Assembly (NCBI RefSeq): GCF_019249725.2
Contig: NZ_CP137559.1
Span: 2,191,501-2,255,500, forward strand
DNA from: Segatella hominis
GTDB lineage: Bacteria; Bacteroidota; Bacteroidia; Bacteroidales; Bacteroidaceae
Reading direction: 5' to 3'
Length of the DNA stretch: 64,000 bases
In this document: in pieces, positions 1 through 8,300 of the stretch
Numbering within the stretch: the stretch's first letter is position 1
How the letters are laid out: every line of letters starts with the position of its first letter
Program-made: the position numbers and the translations under genes
Notes under the pieces: generated by a model
Databases searched by the model: none
Told to the model about the DNA's origin: nothing
The model's input: only the letters and a program-made list of their open reading frames with translations

Positions 1-38
1 GCTACCCGATGACCATCGGCTTAGGATTTAGACTATAA
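1..38 (+). CDS. C-terminal end of an outer-membrane beta-barrel protein (partial)
   Basis: Only the last eleven codons lie in the window, in the frame opening at base 3 with stop TAA at 36-38. They read YPMTIGLGFRL, an alternating hydrophobic/polar strand ending in a large hydrophobic residue, which is how TonB-dependent receptors and other Bacteroidota barrels usually finish. A terminator follows at once, which supports a gene end here. The call rests on very few residues, so any protein with a terminal beta strand is possible. Confidence 0.4.
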   Translation, partial: YPMTIGLGFRL

Positions 39-60
39 TGTAGCAAAATATAACAGAAAC

Positions 61-102
61 TGTCCCCATCTGATACCCCCTTTCAGATGAGGACATTTTT
101 TT
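61..102 (+). terminator. Intrinsic terminator of the upstream barrel gene
   Basis: The arms 61-73 and 83-95 are complementary with one mismatch, and seven T follow at 96-102. This is a normal rho-independent terminator for the gene ending at 38. Confidence 0.8.
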
Positions 103-106
103 GTTC

Positions 107-164
107 GGCCAAATTAGGGAATTTAAAATGGCCAAATTAGGTAACAAAACACGGCCAAATTAGG
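107..164 (+). repeat. Three tandem copies of a 12-bp core at 23-bp spacing (array A)
   Basis: The core GGCCAAATTAGG occurs at exactly 107, 130 and 153, so the period is 23 bp. The bases between cores are mostly different. The array lies between the upstream terminator and the metY promoter. Phased short cores of this kind normally are protein-binding sites or mobile-element ends; which applies here is not visible. Confidence 0.85.
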
Positions 165-262
165 TAATTTTGCCCATTTTTCTACTAAAAAATGCCCGAA
201 TACCACAAACATGGTAGCAGGAATACTACTCATGTGCGATTTCTAAACTCAAAAAATCGTCG

Positions 263-270
263 TACCTTTG
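263..270 (+). promoter_or_regulatory. metY promoter (-7 element)
   Basis: TACCTTTG matches the Bacteroidota -7 consensus TAnnTTTG. Transcription would start near 276 and give a leader of about 145 nt before metY. The leader holds a small hairpin (311-315 with 320-324) and looks structured, but no known SAM or cysteine riboswitch core was recognised in it. Confidence 0.7.
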
Positions 271-421
271 CAACGTCAATCAGAACAAACAGCATGATGA
301 CTTTCAGACAGACATCAGAATGTCTTTCAGAGAGAACATCAATCTGATTTCTGGGCGACAAATTTATATAAATGAATAAGAACATATTGACGTAAAATTT
401 AAAAAAGAAAGGACATAGATT

Positions 422-1717
422 ATGAGTACAGAAAAGAAACTTCGCTTTGAGACACTTCAGTTGCATGTAGGTCAGGAAAATCCAGATCCAGCTACCGACG
501 CTCGTGCGGTGCCTATCTACCAGACCACAAGTTATGTGTTCCGCAACTCTCAGCACGCTGCCGACCGCTTCGGACTCCGTGACGCAGGTAATATCTATGG
601 TCGCTTGACCAACTCTACACAGGACGTATTCGAAGACCGTGTAGCTGCCCTCGAAGGTGGTGTAGCCGGTTTGGCAGTTGCTTCTGGTGCAGCCGCAGTA
701 ACCTACGCTCTGCAGAACATCCTTCAGAATGGCGACCACATCGTAGCTGCCGACAACATCTATGGTGGTACTTATAACCTCATCACTCATACATTATCCA
801 CACAGGGTGTAAGCTACACCATCGTAGATCCTCGCAACTTCGAGCAGGTAGAGGCAGCCATTCAGGACAATACCAAAGCTCTCTATGCAGAGACCTTCGG
901 AAATCCTAACTCTGATGTAACTGATATCGATAAGTTGGCAGAGATTGCTCATCGCCACAACATCCCATTGATTATCGATAATACCTTCGGCACTCCATAT
1001 CTCATCCGTCCTATCGAGCACGGAGCCGACATCGTGGTTCACTCTGCTACCAAGTTCATCGGCGGTCATGGTTCTTCTCTCGGTGGTGTCATCGTAGATG
1101 GCGGTAAGTTCGACTGGAAGGCAAATGCCGACAAGTTCCCTACCCTCGCTAAGCCAGACCCATCTTATCACGGTGCAGTATTCGCAGATGTAGCAGGAGC
1201 AGCAGCCTTCGTAACCCGTATCCGTGCGGTCATCCTTCGTGATACCGGTGCTACCATCTCTCCATTCAATGCCTGGATTCTTCTTCAGGGCTTGGAGACA
1301 TTGAGCCTCCGTGTAGAGCGTCACGTTCAGAATGCATTGAAGGTGGTAGAATATCTGGAGAACAATCCTAAGGTGGCTAAGGTTAATCACCCAGCCGTTC
1401 CTTCTCATCCAGACCACGAGCTCTACAAGAAGCTCTTCCCTAACGGTGCAGGCTCTATCTTCACCTTCGATATCAAGGGCGGCGAGAAAGAGGCATGGGA
1501 ATTCATCGACCACCTGCGCATCTTCTCATTGTTGGCTAACGTTGCCGATGTGAAGTCACTGGTTATCCACCCAGCAACAACCACCCACTCTCAGTTGAGC
1601 CCAGAGGAGTTGGAGGAGCAGCACATCTATCCTTCTACTGTTCGATTGAGCATCGGTATCGAGAACATCGACGACCTGATCGAGGCACTCGACGAGGCAT
1701 TTACGTATGTTAAGTAA
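422..1717 (+). CDS. metY: O-acetylhomoserine sulfhydrylase (aminocarboxypropyltransferase)
   Basis: This cytosolic PLP enzyme condenses O-acetylhomoserine with sulfide (or methanethiol) to homocysteine (or methionine). The 431 residues are the normal length for the Cys/Met metabolism PLP family. Lys211 in HSATKFIGGHG is the Schiff-base lysine, and the N-terminal RFETLQLHVGQ and IYGRLTNST segments are typical of the MetY branch rather than of cystathionine synthases. The start ATG at 422 sits behind a purine-rich stretch (aaagaaagg). A small ORF and cysK follow on the same strand, so the locus serves sulfide assimilation into homocysteine and cysteine. Codon use is that of a well-expressed housekeeping gene. 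Confidence 0.95.
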   Translation: MSTEKKLRFETLQLHVGQENPDPATDARAVPIYQTTSYVFRNSQHAADRFGLRDAGNIYGRLTNSTQDVFEDRVAALEGGVAGLAVASGAAAVTYALQNILQNGDHIVAADNIYGGTYNLITHTLSTQGVSYTIVDPRNFEQVEAAIQDNTKALYAETFGNPNSDVTDIDKLAEIAHRHNIPLIIDNTFGTPYLIRPIEHGADIVVHSATKFIGGHGSSLGGVIVDGGKFDWKANADKFPTLAKPDPSYHGAVFADVAGAAAFVTRIRAVILRDTGATISPFNAWILLQGLETLSLRVERHVQNALKVVEYLENNPKVAKVNHPAVPSHPDHELYKKLFPNGAGSIFTFDIKGGEKEAWEFIDHLRIFSLLANVADVKSLVIHPATTTHSQLSPEELEEQHIYPSTVRLSIGIENIDDLIEALDEAFTYVK

Positions 1718-1725
1718 AGTTTAAC

Positions 1726-1905
1726 ATGGCACATATAGTATATATAATAATTTTTAGTTTTGGTGTTCTAAGTGAATTATACAGTATACTATTCACAAAC
1801 AGGAAAGAAAAGAATAAGCAGATTAGACGACTTAAAACAGAAAGAGACTTGCTAATTCTTTTACTTTATGGTTACATTCTTATTGATTTATTAATAACAA
1901 AATAG
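1726..1905 (+). CDS. Small two-helix membrane protein, unknown function
   Basis: An uninterrupted frame of 59 codons fills the gap between metY and cysK. The product starts MAHIVYIIIFSFGVLSELY, continues with a basic stretch (FTNRKEKNKQIRRLK) and ends in a second hydrophobic segment (LLILLLYGYILIDLLI), so it would be a hairpin membrane protein with a charged loop. It begins 8 bp after the metY stop and ends 12 bp before the cysK start, which fits co-transcription. I do not recognise the family. No strong ribosome binding site is visible, and the sequence is AT-rich, so it could be a chance frame. Confidence 0.45.
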   Translation: MAHIVYIIIFSFGVLSELYSILFTNRKEKNKQIRRLKTERDLLILLLYGYILIDLLITK

Positions 1906-1917
1906 AAATGAAAAATT

Positions 1918-2865
1918 ATGGCAAAGATATATAAACAGATTACTGATTTAATCGGTAAGACCCCATTGGTAGAATTGGGTAAGTATTCAGCATCCAAGGG
2001 TTTGGAGACTCCTGTAATTGCTAAGGTAGAATTCTTCAATCCAGGCGGAAGCGTAAAAGACCGCGTAGCCCTCGCCATGATCGAGGATGCAGAGCAGAAG
2101 GGACTCCTCAAACCGGGAGCTACCATCATTGAACCTACCAGTGGCAATACAGGTGTAGGATTGGCTTTGGTATCAGCCGTGAAGGGCTACCACCTCATCC
2201 TCACCATGCCTGAGACGATGAGTATCGAGCGCAGAAACTTGGTGAAGGCTTACGGCGCACAGGTGAAATTGACCAGCGGCAAAGACGGTATGCCGGGTGC
2301 CATCAAGGCTGCCGAGGAGTTGAGAGATTCCATCCCTGGTTCTGTGATTTTAGGACAGTTCACCAACCCAGCCAACCCAGCCAAGCACTATGCTACAACG
2401 GGTCCTGAAATCTGGGCTGATACTGATGGCGAGATTGATATCTTCGTAGCCGGTGTAGGAACAGGCGGCACCATTTCGGGTATTGCCAAGTACTTGAAGG
2501 AGCAGAATCCTAACGTGAAGGTGATTGCCGTAGAGCCAGCCACATCGCCTGTATTGAACGGCGGACAGAGCGGTCCTCACAAGATTCAGGGCATCGGAGC
2601 CGGTTTCATTCCAAAGACTTACTCTTCTGAATACATCGATGAGGTATTGGATATCCAGAACGATGATGCCATCAAGGCAGGTCGTGACCTGGCTCAGACC
2701 GAGGGTTTGCTGGTAGGAATCTCATCAGGAGCTGCAGCTTTTGCAGCCACCGAGATTGCGAAGCGTCCTGAGAACAAGGGCAAGAAGATCGTAGCCCTCT
2801 TGCCAGATACAGGTGAGCGTTACTTGAGCACTGTACTCTATGCTTTCGAGGAGTATCCTTTGTAA
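1918..2865 (+). CDS. cysK: Cysteine synthase A (O-acetylserine sulfhydrylase)
   Basis: This enzyme makes cysteine from O-acetylserine and sulfide with PLP. The 315-residue protein has the PLP lysine Lys47 in NPGGSVKDR, the substrate loop TSGNTG at 74-79 and the glycine-rich phosphate-binding segment GVGTGGTISG. Length and motif order are those of CysK rather than of CysM or cystathionine beta-synthase. It lies downstream of metY, so both sulfide-using enzymes are probably expressed together. A strong hairpin follows at 2937-2971. Confidence 0.96.
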   Translation: MAKIYKQITDLIGKTPLVELGKYSASKGLETPVIAKVEFFNPGGSVKDRVALAMIEDAEQKGLLKPGATIIEPTSGNTGVGLALVSAVKGYHLILTMPETMSIERRNLVKAYGAQVKLTSGKDGMPGAIKAAEELRDSIPGSVILGQFTNPANPAKHYATTGPEIWADTDGEIDIFVAGVGTGGTISGIAKYLKEQNPNVKVIAVEPATSPVLNGGQSGPHKIQGIGAGFIPKTYSSEYIDEVLDIQNDDAIKAGRDLAQTEGLLVGISSGAAAFAATEIAKRPENKGKKIVALLPDTGERYLSTVLYAFEEYPL

Positions 2866-2936
2866 ATCGCCTCTCATTCGCTGAGATGCAGAAACACAGA
2901 GAAGATTTCCATAAAGAAAGCGAAATCATTATAATT

Positions 2937-2971
2937 CCCCCAACCTGCTTTTCGCTATAGCGGGTTGGGGG
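2937..2971 (+). terminator. Hairpin terminator after cysK
   Basis: CCCCCAACC at 2937-2945 pairs with GGTTGGGGG at 2963-2971, extended by partly paired bases inside. The T tract behind it is interrupted (ttattgtattt). Confidence 0.65.
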
Positions 2972-2989
2972 TTATTGTATTTATATAGA

Positions 2990-3024
2990 GCGGAAAATCG
3001 AACTGTAATCGTAATCAGTAATCA
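2990..3024 (+). repeat. Dispersed hexamer-tailed element, copy 1
   Basis: A 15-bp head GCGGAAAATCGAACT is followed by three hexamer-like units (GTAATC, GTAATC, AGTAATCA). The same 35 bp recur without change at 13306 and 14952, and a diverged form occurs at 25928, 47486 (inverted) and 47652. Confidence 0.85.
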
Positions 3025-3123
3025 TCCCACAAGCCTACGATATCTGAAGCAGAATCACTATAGAAATAGATTACTATTTCAAAATAAAATCTCCCTAAAG
3101 AGAATTTTCTCGAAACTTTTAGC

Positions 3124-3131
3124 TAACTTTG
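3124..3131 (+). promoter_or_regulatory. Promoter of the kinase gene
   Basis: TAACTTTG, a perfect TAnnTTTG match, lies 31 bp before the chosen start at 3162. It shows that an ATG at 3129 inside this element cannot be the start. Confidence 0.75.
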
Positions 3132-3161
3132 CAATCGAGTTATCAACCCAATCTGCATAAC

Positions 3162-4382
3162 ATGGATTCATATTCTGGAATCATCATAGAAGAAAGTAGA
3201 AGGTCTGAGCAATTTTCAGACTTTACTCCCATACCTTGCAAAGGATTCAACCTTCTTTGCAAGGCTAAGCGCTATGGCAGATGGTGGGTGCTCAAAGGAT
3301 TGAAGGAGCAATACCGTCAAGACGAAAACTACAAGAACCTGCTGCACAAAGAGTTCGATATCCTCATATCCCTGCAGCATCCCTACATCGTATCAGCCTA
3401 CAGCATGGAAGAAATACCAGAAATGGGTACCTGTATCGTGATGGAATGGATAGATGGTATCACGCTGGAACACTGGAGTGGCAAGAAGACTGAGGGAGAA
3501 GGCATCTTCCTCCAGCTGCTTGATGCAGTGCATTACATCCATGCCAAGCAGATAGTACACAGAGACTTAAAACCTTCCAATATCATTATTACCCATAACG
3601 GCAATCATGTAAAACTCATCGATTTCGGGCTTTCAGATACCGATGACTTTGCCATCCTCAAACAGCCAGCCGGCACACCGGGCTACATCTCTCCAGAACA
3701 GATCATCTCCCGACAGGCAGACATCCGCAACGACATCTTCAGCATCGGCTGCATCCTGGAAAAAATACTTCCAGGCAAGCCCTATACAGCAATCATCAAG
3801 CGTTGCAAGGCTCCCATAACCCAGCGATATGCCAATGTGGATGAACTCAAAGCCGATTTCATGGCTCACAGAAACAGGCATCTATCCGGTATCAAGCGTA
3901 TCGGAATCGCAGCTTTGGTCTGTATCATCTTATTAGGTTTCATCAGTTATCCTTTACTGTATCAGCAGGAAAAGAGCATTAGCATCACCCCGGCACATCA
4001 CGAAGCCAAGAAGGATACAGTCATCCGCCAGCAAACCAAGAAGCCTGCCCCACTTTCCAATGGCCGGAAATCCCTGCAGCCAACAGCTACCGAACCATCT
4101 TCTGCATCCCATTTACAAAGCGCCGAACTCATATCCAAGGGAAAGAAGACTATCGACAAGATGTGGAAGGAATCCGGCATAGACACCATCCAGTCTGTTG
4201 TGAAAAAGAGCGAGGCATTCTATCAGTTTGTAAATAAGAGTAATGAATTCATCTCAACGACTTATCCGCAGACATTCTCTAAAGACATCGCCGGCAAGGC
4301 AGATATCATCTATGAGCTATCCTCCTATAACGCTGAGAGATATATAAGACCCACCCTGTCGAGTTTTCAATCTTCTAAGTAA
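3162..4382 (+). CDS. Membrane-anchored Hanks-type Ser/Thr protein kinase
   Basis: This is a eukaryotic-type protein kinase of about 406 residues. Kinase motifs appear in order: the ATP-lysine in WWVLKGL, the catalytic loop HRDLKPSN, the metal-binding DFG in LIDFGLSD, and GTPGYISPEQ as the activation-segment end. After the kinase domain a single transmembrane helix (IGIAALVCIILLGFISY) leads to a polar C-terminal part of about 140 residues, which would be periplasmic and could act as the sensor. The start at 3162 follows the promoter at 3124. The 3' end overlaps the convergent gene by 16 bp. The substrate is not evident from context. Confidence 0.85.
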   Translation: MDSYSGIIIEESRRSEQFSDFTPIPCKGFNLLCKAKRYGRWWVLKGLKEQYRQDENYKNLLHKEFDILISLQHPYIVSAYSMEEIPEMGTCIVMEWIDGITLEHWSGKKTEGEGIFLQLLDAVHYIHAKQIVHRDLKPSNIIITHNGNHVKLIDFGLSDTDDFAILKQPAGTPGYISPEQIISRQADIRNDIFSIGCILEKILPGKPYTAIIKRCKAPITQRYANVDELKADFMAHRNRHLSGIKRIGIAALVCIILLGFISYPLLYQQEKSISITPAHHEAKKDTVIRQQTKKPAPLSNGRKSLQPTATEPSSASHLQSAELISKGKKTIDKMWKESGIDTIQSVVKKSEAFYQFVNKSNEFISTTYPQTFSKDIAGKADIIYELSSYNAERYIRPTLSSFQSSK

Positions 4383-4921
4383 TGCTCTACGATGATACCA
4401 TTCTTCTTACCTATGGCATAAGTGACCGGCTCCCTATCTCCATGTTTCCAGCCATGAAGATAAGCAGGTTCATGGTTGATGAAATGACGGCACTCAAAAG
4501 TATCATCTTTCGACAATCTGGTATTTTCCGATGACAAGACCTTGAAATATCCATTACCCAGATACCTGATGATGCAGGTCCTGTCGGGCAGCCAGGAAAG
4601 TTTGAGCATCTGTCCCTCATAAAGATCATCACAAGAGATTTCCTTGCCCATAACCATTTGGCTCTGTTGCTGACCAGCCCCCTGCGAAAAGCCAAATTCC
4701 TGAAAGTCAGCATAACCAAGAAATTTCGCCAGGACATCCTTGGTAAACTTACTGGCAGAAACCCCTTCGCTCACATATCCCCAGAATCGTCGCAGCGTAG
4801 AGGCACTCACCCTTTGCTGAGTACGTTCCTCCACCTTTTCGCTCAACCATACGAAGTCGCGAGGCACAACCATCTTACGCCCCGCCATCTTTTCTATCAT
4901 TTCACGTAATATCTGTTCCAT
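4367..4921 (-). CDS. Unknown protein, probably a small DNA-binding-type regulator
   Basis: The start is taken as the methionine of MEQILREMIEKMAGRK (ATG at 4921), because a perfect -7 element ends only 4 bp before it. The 184-residue product has a basic helical N-terminal half (VEERTQQRVSASTLRRFWGYVSE) that reads like a helix-turn-helix, and a beta-rich C-terminal half with DRTCIIRYLGNGYF. I do not recognise a named family; similar N-termini occur in uncharacterised Bacteroidota proteins. The gene converges on the kinase gene with a 16-bp overlap of the 3' ends, so the two mRNAs could pair there. The transcript appears leaderless. Confidence 0.7.
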   Translation of the reverse strand: MEQILREMIEKMAGRKMVVPRDFVWLSEKVEERTQQRVSASTLRRFWGYVSEGVSASKFTKDVLAKFLGYADFQEFGFSQGAGQQQSQMVMGKEISCDDLYEGQMLKLSWLPDRTCIIRYLGNGYFKVLSSENTRLSKDDTFECRHFINHEPAYLHGWKHGDREPVTYAIGKKNGIIVEHYLED

Positions 4922-4925
4922 GCTG

Positions 4926-4933
4926 CAAAGATA
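4926..4933 (-). promoter_or_regulatory. Promoter giving a leaderless mRNA
   Basis: Minus-strand TATCTTTG is separated from the ATG at 4921 by only CAGC. The expected start of transcription falls on or next to the start codon. Confidence 0.7.
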
Positions 4934-5087
4934 GTAAAACAAATCCAACCAATAAGATATTTCCACAAAAAAAGCCTCATATTTCGAACTTGGAATAGAA
5001 TGGAACGCTGAAAAAGCAAAAAAATCAGCTATTTTTGCAAAAAATCAGCTCACGATGAACGACATTAAAAAAAATATGGTATATTTG

Positions 5088-5340
5088 CAGTGCTGTTCTA
5101 AAAAAACAGCAGACATGTTAAGGAAACAACCATGCTTGGTTCGTACTGAGAATCTGGACAATTCATTGTACACAAGAACGAAGACAGAAGTTGTTCACCC
5201 AACCGTATATTATTGTATCCATTCCGCTTCGGCGGGATGGGTATCAACATATACCCATTGGTGTGAGCTGATTTTCATTCTTTGTGTACAGGTAGTCCAG
5301 AACCTTCAGAACAGAATGAAATTGGTTCGCACCTTTTTTT
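5088..5340 (+). ncRNA. Structured non-coding RNA, about 250 nt, own promoter and terminator
   Basis: A perfect -7 element TATATTTG sits at 5080-5087 and the region ends in a strong terminator: 5260-5274 pairs with 5319-5333 (15 pairs, some G-U), then seven T at 5334-5340. Inside are a 7-bp hairpin (5091-5097/5105-5111), a 13-pair hairpin capped by UUCG (5215-5227/5232-5244), and an alternative 8-bp hairpin using the same bases (5237-5244 with 5251-5258). CTGGAC and TGTACAC on the left side can also pair with GTGTACA and GTCCAG on the right, giving a rod. The only frame through it has no recognisable protein. The rod shape and size recall 6S RNA, but the identity is not proven. Confidence 0.6.
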
Positions 5341-5370
5341 GTGCCTTAGAATGAAATAACCAAAAAGTAA

Positions 5371-6129
5371 ATGATAAACATCATGGAAAGAACTAACATT
5401 TATATTTCAGATACCGACGAACAGGTAATGCAAAAAGTATTATCCAGCATCAGCAGTGTTATCTTCAGTGAGAAGAAATACGATGATATTCTTCTGAAAA
5501 GATACCAGGAAATGAAAGAACAATGTAATTGGGAATATCCTGATGGTCCGTCAGATAATGGATGTGCCGTTAAATATATTGATGCCCCACAAGATTACCA
5601 AGACTATAGCATCTTGGGATTTGACATACCGACACTTATACAAACAGACCCTGACAAGCCAATCTCAAATATTGTCATGGTAGTAAGCCAAGACCCAAGA
5701 CGCACAGAACGCTATAAAGGAAAGTTATCTTTATCCTCTCCTTTTGGCTTTCATGACAAAAGCTATCGTACCAATACTCGCAAGGGATTCATGACACCAG
5801 TCATACTTCAGGCTCTCGAAGCAGCTCCAGGAACTGCAATTTATATGACTGATTGCAACAAACTGTTTACAAAAGACAAGAGAGGCATTCAGAAAACTGA
5901 CACTCATAAATATCAAGAAATTCTCCAGAAAGAGATAGAATTGATAAAGCCAAGTTGCATCATTGCTCACGGAAGAACTGCTAACGCAATTCTTAGCAAA
6001 ATAGGTGCTTCTATAAACTGTAAACCCATTTATGTTCCTTACATTGGGAATTCCTACATGAAAAAAGAGGATCGAGAAAAGGCAATAACTGCTTTTGTCG
6101 ATGTATTCAAAAATAAGAACAATAAATAA
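5371..6129 (+). CDS. Uracil-DNA-glycosylase-like protein
   Basis: The 252-residue protein resembles the UDG-like superfamily: a central IVMVVSQDPRRTERYKGKLS stretch occupies the position of the active-site loop that follows the first core strand, a later strand reads AIYMTDCNKLF, and PSCIIAHGRTANAIL carries the histidine-containing loop. Residues beyond that are a normal C-terminal helix. Whether it removes uracil is uncertain, because the classical active-site residues are not clearly conserved; it may act on another base or only bind. Translation could begin at 5371 or at the ATG at 5383. It lies directly behind the structured RNA, 30 bp after its terminator. Confidence 0.55.
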   Translation: MINIMERTNIYISDTDEQVMQKVLSSISSVIFSEKKYDDILLKRYQEMKEQCNWEYPDGPSDNGCAVKYIDAPQDYQDYSILGFDIPTLIQTDPDKPISNIVMVVSQDPRRTERYKGKLSLSSPFGFHDKSYRTNTRKGFMTPVILQALEAAPGTAIYMTDCNKLFTKDKRGIQKTDTHKYQEILQKEIELIKPSCIIAHGRTANAILSKIGASINCKPIYVPYIGNSYMKKEDREKAITAFVDVFKNKNNK

Positions 6130-6140
6130 TTCACAAGGAT

Positions 6141-6327
6141 ATGAAAAAAATCTTTTATCATTATGCTCTTCTTTGCGATAGCATCGGGAGCTATAGAATA
6201 AAATGAAATTAATCCCGACAAGATATTCACGAAAGATAATCTGACTGAATTGCCACAATTCACTGGCGATAAAACTTGCATTCATCACATTTGCAATGGG
6301 AGGTTGATGATTATGGATTACTTTTAA
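6141..6327 (+). pseudogene. Decayed small secreted-protein gene
   Basis: ATG AAA AAA ATC at 6141 opens a signal peptide that is intact only if one T is removed (MKKIF, then IIMLFFAIASGAIE). The same frame then hits a stop and continues as NEINPDKIFTKDNLTELPQF to a stop at 6327. A frameshift plus a stop in an otherwise sensible secreted protein of about 60 residues marks it as a remnant. Confidence 0.5.
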
Positions 6328-6360
6328 AAACAATATTATTAATTTTAAATATCATTAATT

Positions 6361-7053
6361 ATGAAAAAGATTCCTGTTTTTTTTGCATTCATGCTGACAT
6401 TGCTATTCTCTGCATGTTCTTCTTCAATGTTCGACAAACTGGTAGAGGCATACGAAAGTTCGACCAAAGAACTCGCTTCTGCATCCAGCAACGACGACTG
6501 TGACAGAATACATGACGAGCTGATGGAAAAGTTGTACAAGATTTCACAGGACTATCCTGATTGGGAAGAGATCATCCAAAAAGAGGGTGAAGACAGCGAA
6601 AATGTCAAAAAGGTCACCAAGGCATACGAAACTTGGAACAATACCCTAGAAAGTGCCACCACCGACAACCATTACATGTTTATGACATACTGCAACATCC
6701 CTAATGCCATCGAGCAAATTACCGGAAAGGGGGCGTCGAAGAAGACCGAGGAGACCAAAGAAAGTGAAGACACCTCTAACGACCTCTCTTCGTCATCTTC
6801 AGACACCGACATCGACGAGATGCTCGACTCCTACGAGGAATATGTCAACAAACTCTCAGACTTCTATGCTAAATTGAAGGATATGGAACCTGGTTCTGAA
6901 GAGTACATGTCTACTCTCGGCGAAGCACAGGAGCTGGAAGGCAGCTATCAGGATTTGCTCGAAAAATGCAAGGATGCCAAAGGCAACTTTACCAGTGAGC
7001 AATTGCAACGCTATGTCGAGATTACCAAAAAGTTGACCGAGGCAATGAAATAA
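6361..7053 (+). CDS. Lipoprotein of unknown function
   Basis: The 230-residue product starts with a lipoprotein signal (MKKIPVFFAFMLTLLFSAC), so it should be anchored in a membrane through Cys19. The mature part is acidic and helical, with a Ser/Asp-rich linker around residues 134-155 that separates two helical segments of similar composition (YESSTKELA... and YEEYVNKLSDFY...). No enzyme motif is visible. It is followed after 65 bp by another lipoprotein gene on the same strand, and then by the TM2 cassette, so the group may be one envelope-related unit. Confidence 0.75.
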   Translation: MKKIPVFFAFMLTLLFSACSSSMFDKLVEAYESSTKELASASSNDDCDRIHDELMEKLYKISQDYPDWEEIIQKEGEDSENVKKVTKAYETWNNTLESATTDNHYMFMTYCNIPNAIEQITGKGASKKTEETKESEDTSNDLSSSSSDTDIDEMLDSYEEYVNKLSDFYAKLKDMEPGSEEYMSTLGEAQELEGSYQDLLEKCKDAKGNFTSEQLQRYVEITKKLTEAMK

Positions 7054-7118
7054 TATCCGACTATAGGAATATTACGACATTACCCATTCATACAACATCT
7101 CACATCAATACATAAGAT

Positions 7119-7847
7119 ATGAAAAAACTTTTATATTTATCCATGCTGGCCATAACTATTTTGACCAGCTGTAACTCTAAAGAAAAAGAGGACAAGGCCT
7201 TTGCCCGAGTATCAACCTCGAACAATCCTCAGGAGATGAGAGCTTACCTTGACAATTACTTCGAGGAGGCATCTCCAGAACACCTTGTCAAGATTCGCAA
7301 GAACTTAAGAGTATGGGTAGACGATTCTACCGCCTATGCCAATATCTGCAAGACCAAAGATCTTGCCACCAAGATTTCTTTGGAGAATGAATACATGGAA
7401 AAGTTCAAGGATGGCGGCAACCATAAAACGGAGATAAGCAATATGCTTGCCAAGGACAAAAAGGCCAAGGAAGAGTTAGAGCTCAAAGAGCAGAAAGCAC
7501 AAGAGGAGTTGGAGCTCCTAACAGAAAAACAAGCAAAATACAAAGAATTTAAAGACAATGTCGTCGACTATATCTTTAATTTGGGTGATAATGAAACAGT
7601 TAGTGTAGCTTGGGTATTTAGTGCTCCCGATGTTAATGGCTGCGGAAAAGGTGTATTTATTAATAACTTTAATGGTCTAAAAGAAAAGTTCACCTACAAA
7701 CTTGCAGACAATGGTGACTTGCAAGTCAAAAGCAAGAGTGGTTCCGCCAGCATCACTTTCCTGAACGACGGCTTGTATCGCGGAGAAGATTATTTTAAGA
7801 GAATATACGCTCCTAGTTATTACAAAGGCTGTAAGAAATACTTATAA
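7119..7847 (+). CDS. Lipoprotein with coiled coil, unknown function
   Basis: The 242-residue protein has a lipoprotein signal (MKKLLYLSMLAITILTSC). A charged coiled coil of about 50 residues follows in the middle (AKDKKAKEELELKEQKAQE and on), and the last 80 residues form a beta-rich domain with FINNFNGLKEKFTYKL. The role is unknown. It lies between another lipoprotein and the first TM2 gene on the same strand. The gene is moderately AT-rich and has no terminator before the next gene. Confidence 0.75.
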   Translation: MKKLLYLSMLAITILTSCNSKEKEDKAFARVSTSNNPQEMRAYLDNYFEEASPEHLVKIRKNLRVWVDDSTAYANICKTKDLATKISLENEYMEKFKDGGNHKTEISNMLAKDKKAKEELELKEQKAQEELELLTEKQAKYKEFKDNVVDYIFNLGDNETVSVAWVFSAPDVNGCGKGVFINNFNGLKEKFTYKLADNGDLQVKSKSGSASITFLNDGLYRGEDYFKRIYAPSYYKGCKKYL

Positions 7848-7956
7848 AAGACATAGTATATTAACAGCGTTATAAACAAAACATTTAGTAAAATTCGCAC
7901 TTGCTTGTTGTATTTGCGAAAATAAAAACAAATTATATTTTCAACATTTAAAAACT

Positions 7957-8292
7957 ATGGAAAAAGAAAAGATTAACCAGTTCATCATGGTAAATGGAAA
8001 ATATTTCCCTGAAATGATGATTGAAGATGTAAAAAAGAAGCTTGAGTCACTTGACGAGAGCAAAGAGAGCATGCTGATGGCTACTGAATGGAAGAATCCT
8101 ACTGTTGCCTTCCTATTCGCTTTCTTCCTTGGCGGTTTGGGTGTCGACCGTTTTTGGCTTGGCGAAACAGGTCTAGGTGTTGTTAAACTCATTACTTGTG
8201 CAGGAGCTGGAATTTGGGGACTTATCGATTTGTTTACAGTAATGAACCGTGCAAAGATGTACAATTACAACAAATTGATGATGTATTTTTAA
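7957..8292 (+). CDS. TM2-domain membrane protein (cassette 1, first)
   Basis: The 111-residue protein has a soluble N-terminal half (MEKEKINQFIMVNGKYFPEM) and a C-terminal TM2 domain: helix one FLFAFFLGGLGVDRFWLG, a short turn ETGLGVVKLITCAGAG, and helix two IWGLIDLFTV. The GxDRFWLG signature in the first helix is typical of TM2. Function in bacteria is unknown. The gene is a close paralogue of the one at 11875 and heads a TM2-TM2-DUF2752 set that is repeated there. Confidence 0.85.
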   Translation: MEKEKINQFIMVNGKYFPEMMIEDVKKKLESLDESKESMLMATEWKNPTVAFLFAFFLGGLGVDRFWLGETGLGVVKLITCAGAGIWGLIDLFTVMNRAKMYNYNKLMMYF

Positions 8293-8300
8293 ACATTAGA

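Noticed and set aside
276..421. SAM or cysteine riboswitch before metY
   Set aside because: The leader has hairpins, but I could not find the conserved core of a known SAM riboswitch.
5088..5340. Retron or tmRNA
   Set aside because: No reverse transcriptase gene is near, and no tRNA-like ends or tag frame are visible.
5055..5354. 99-codon frame over the 5.1-kb structured region
   Set aside because: It begins before the promoter element and its residues match no protein pattern; the same bases form the hairpins and terminator of an RNA.
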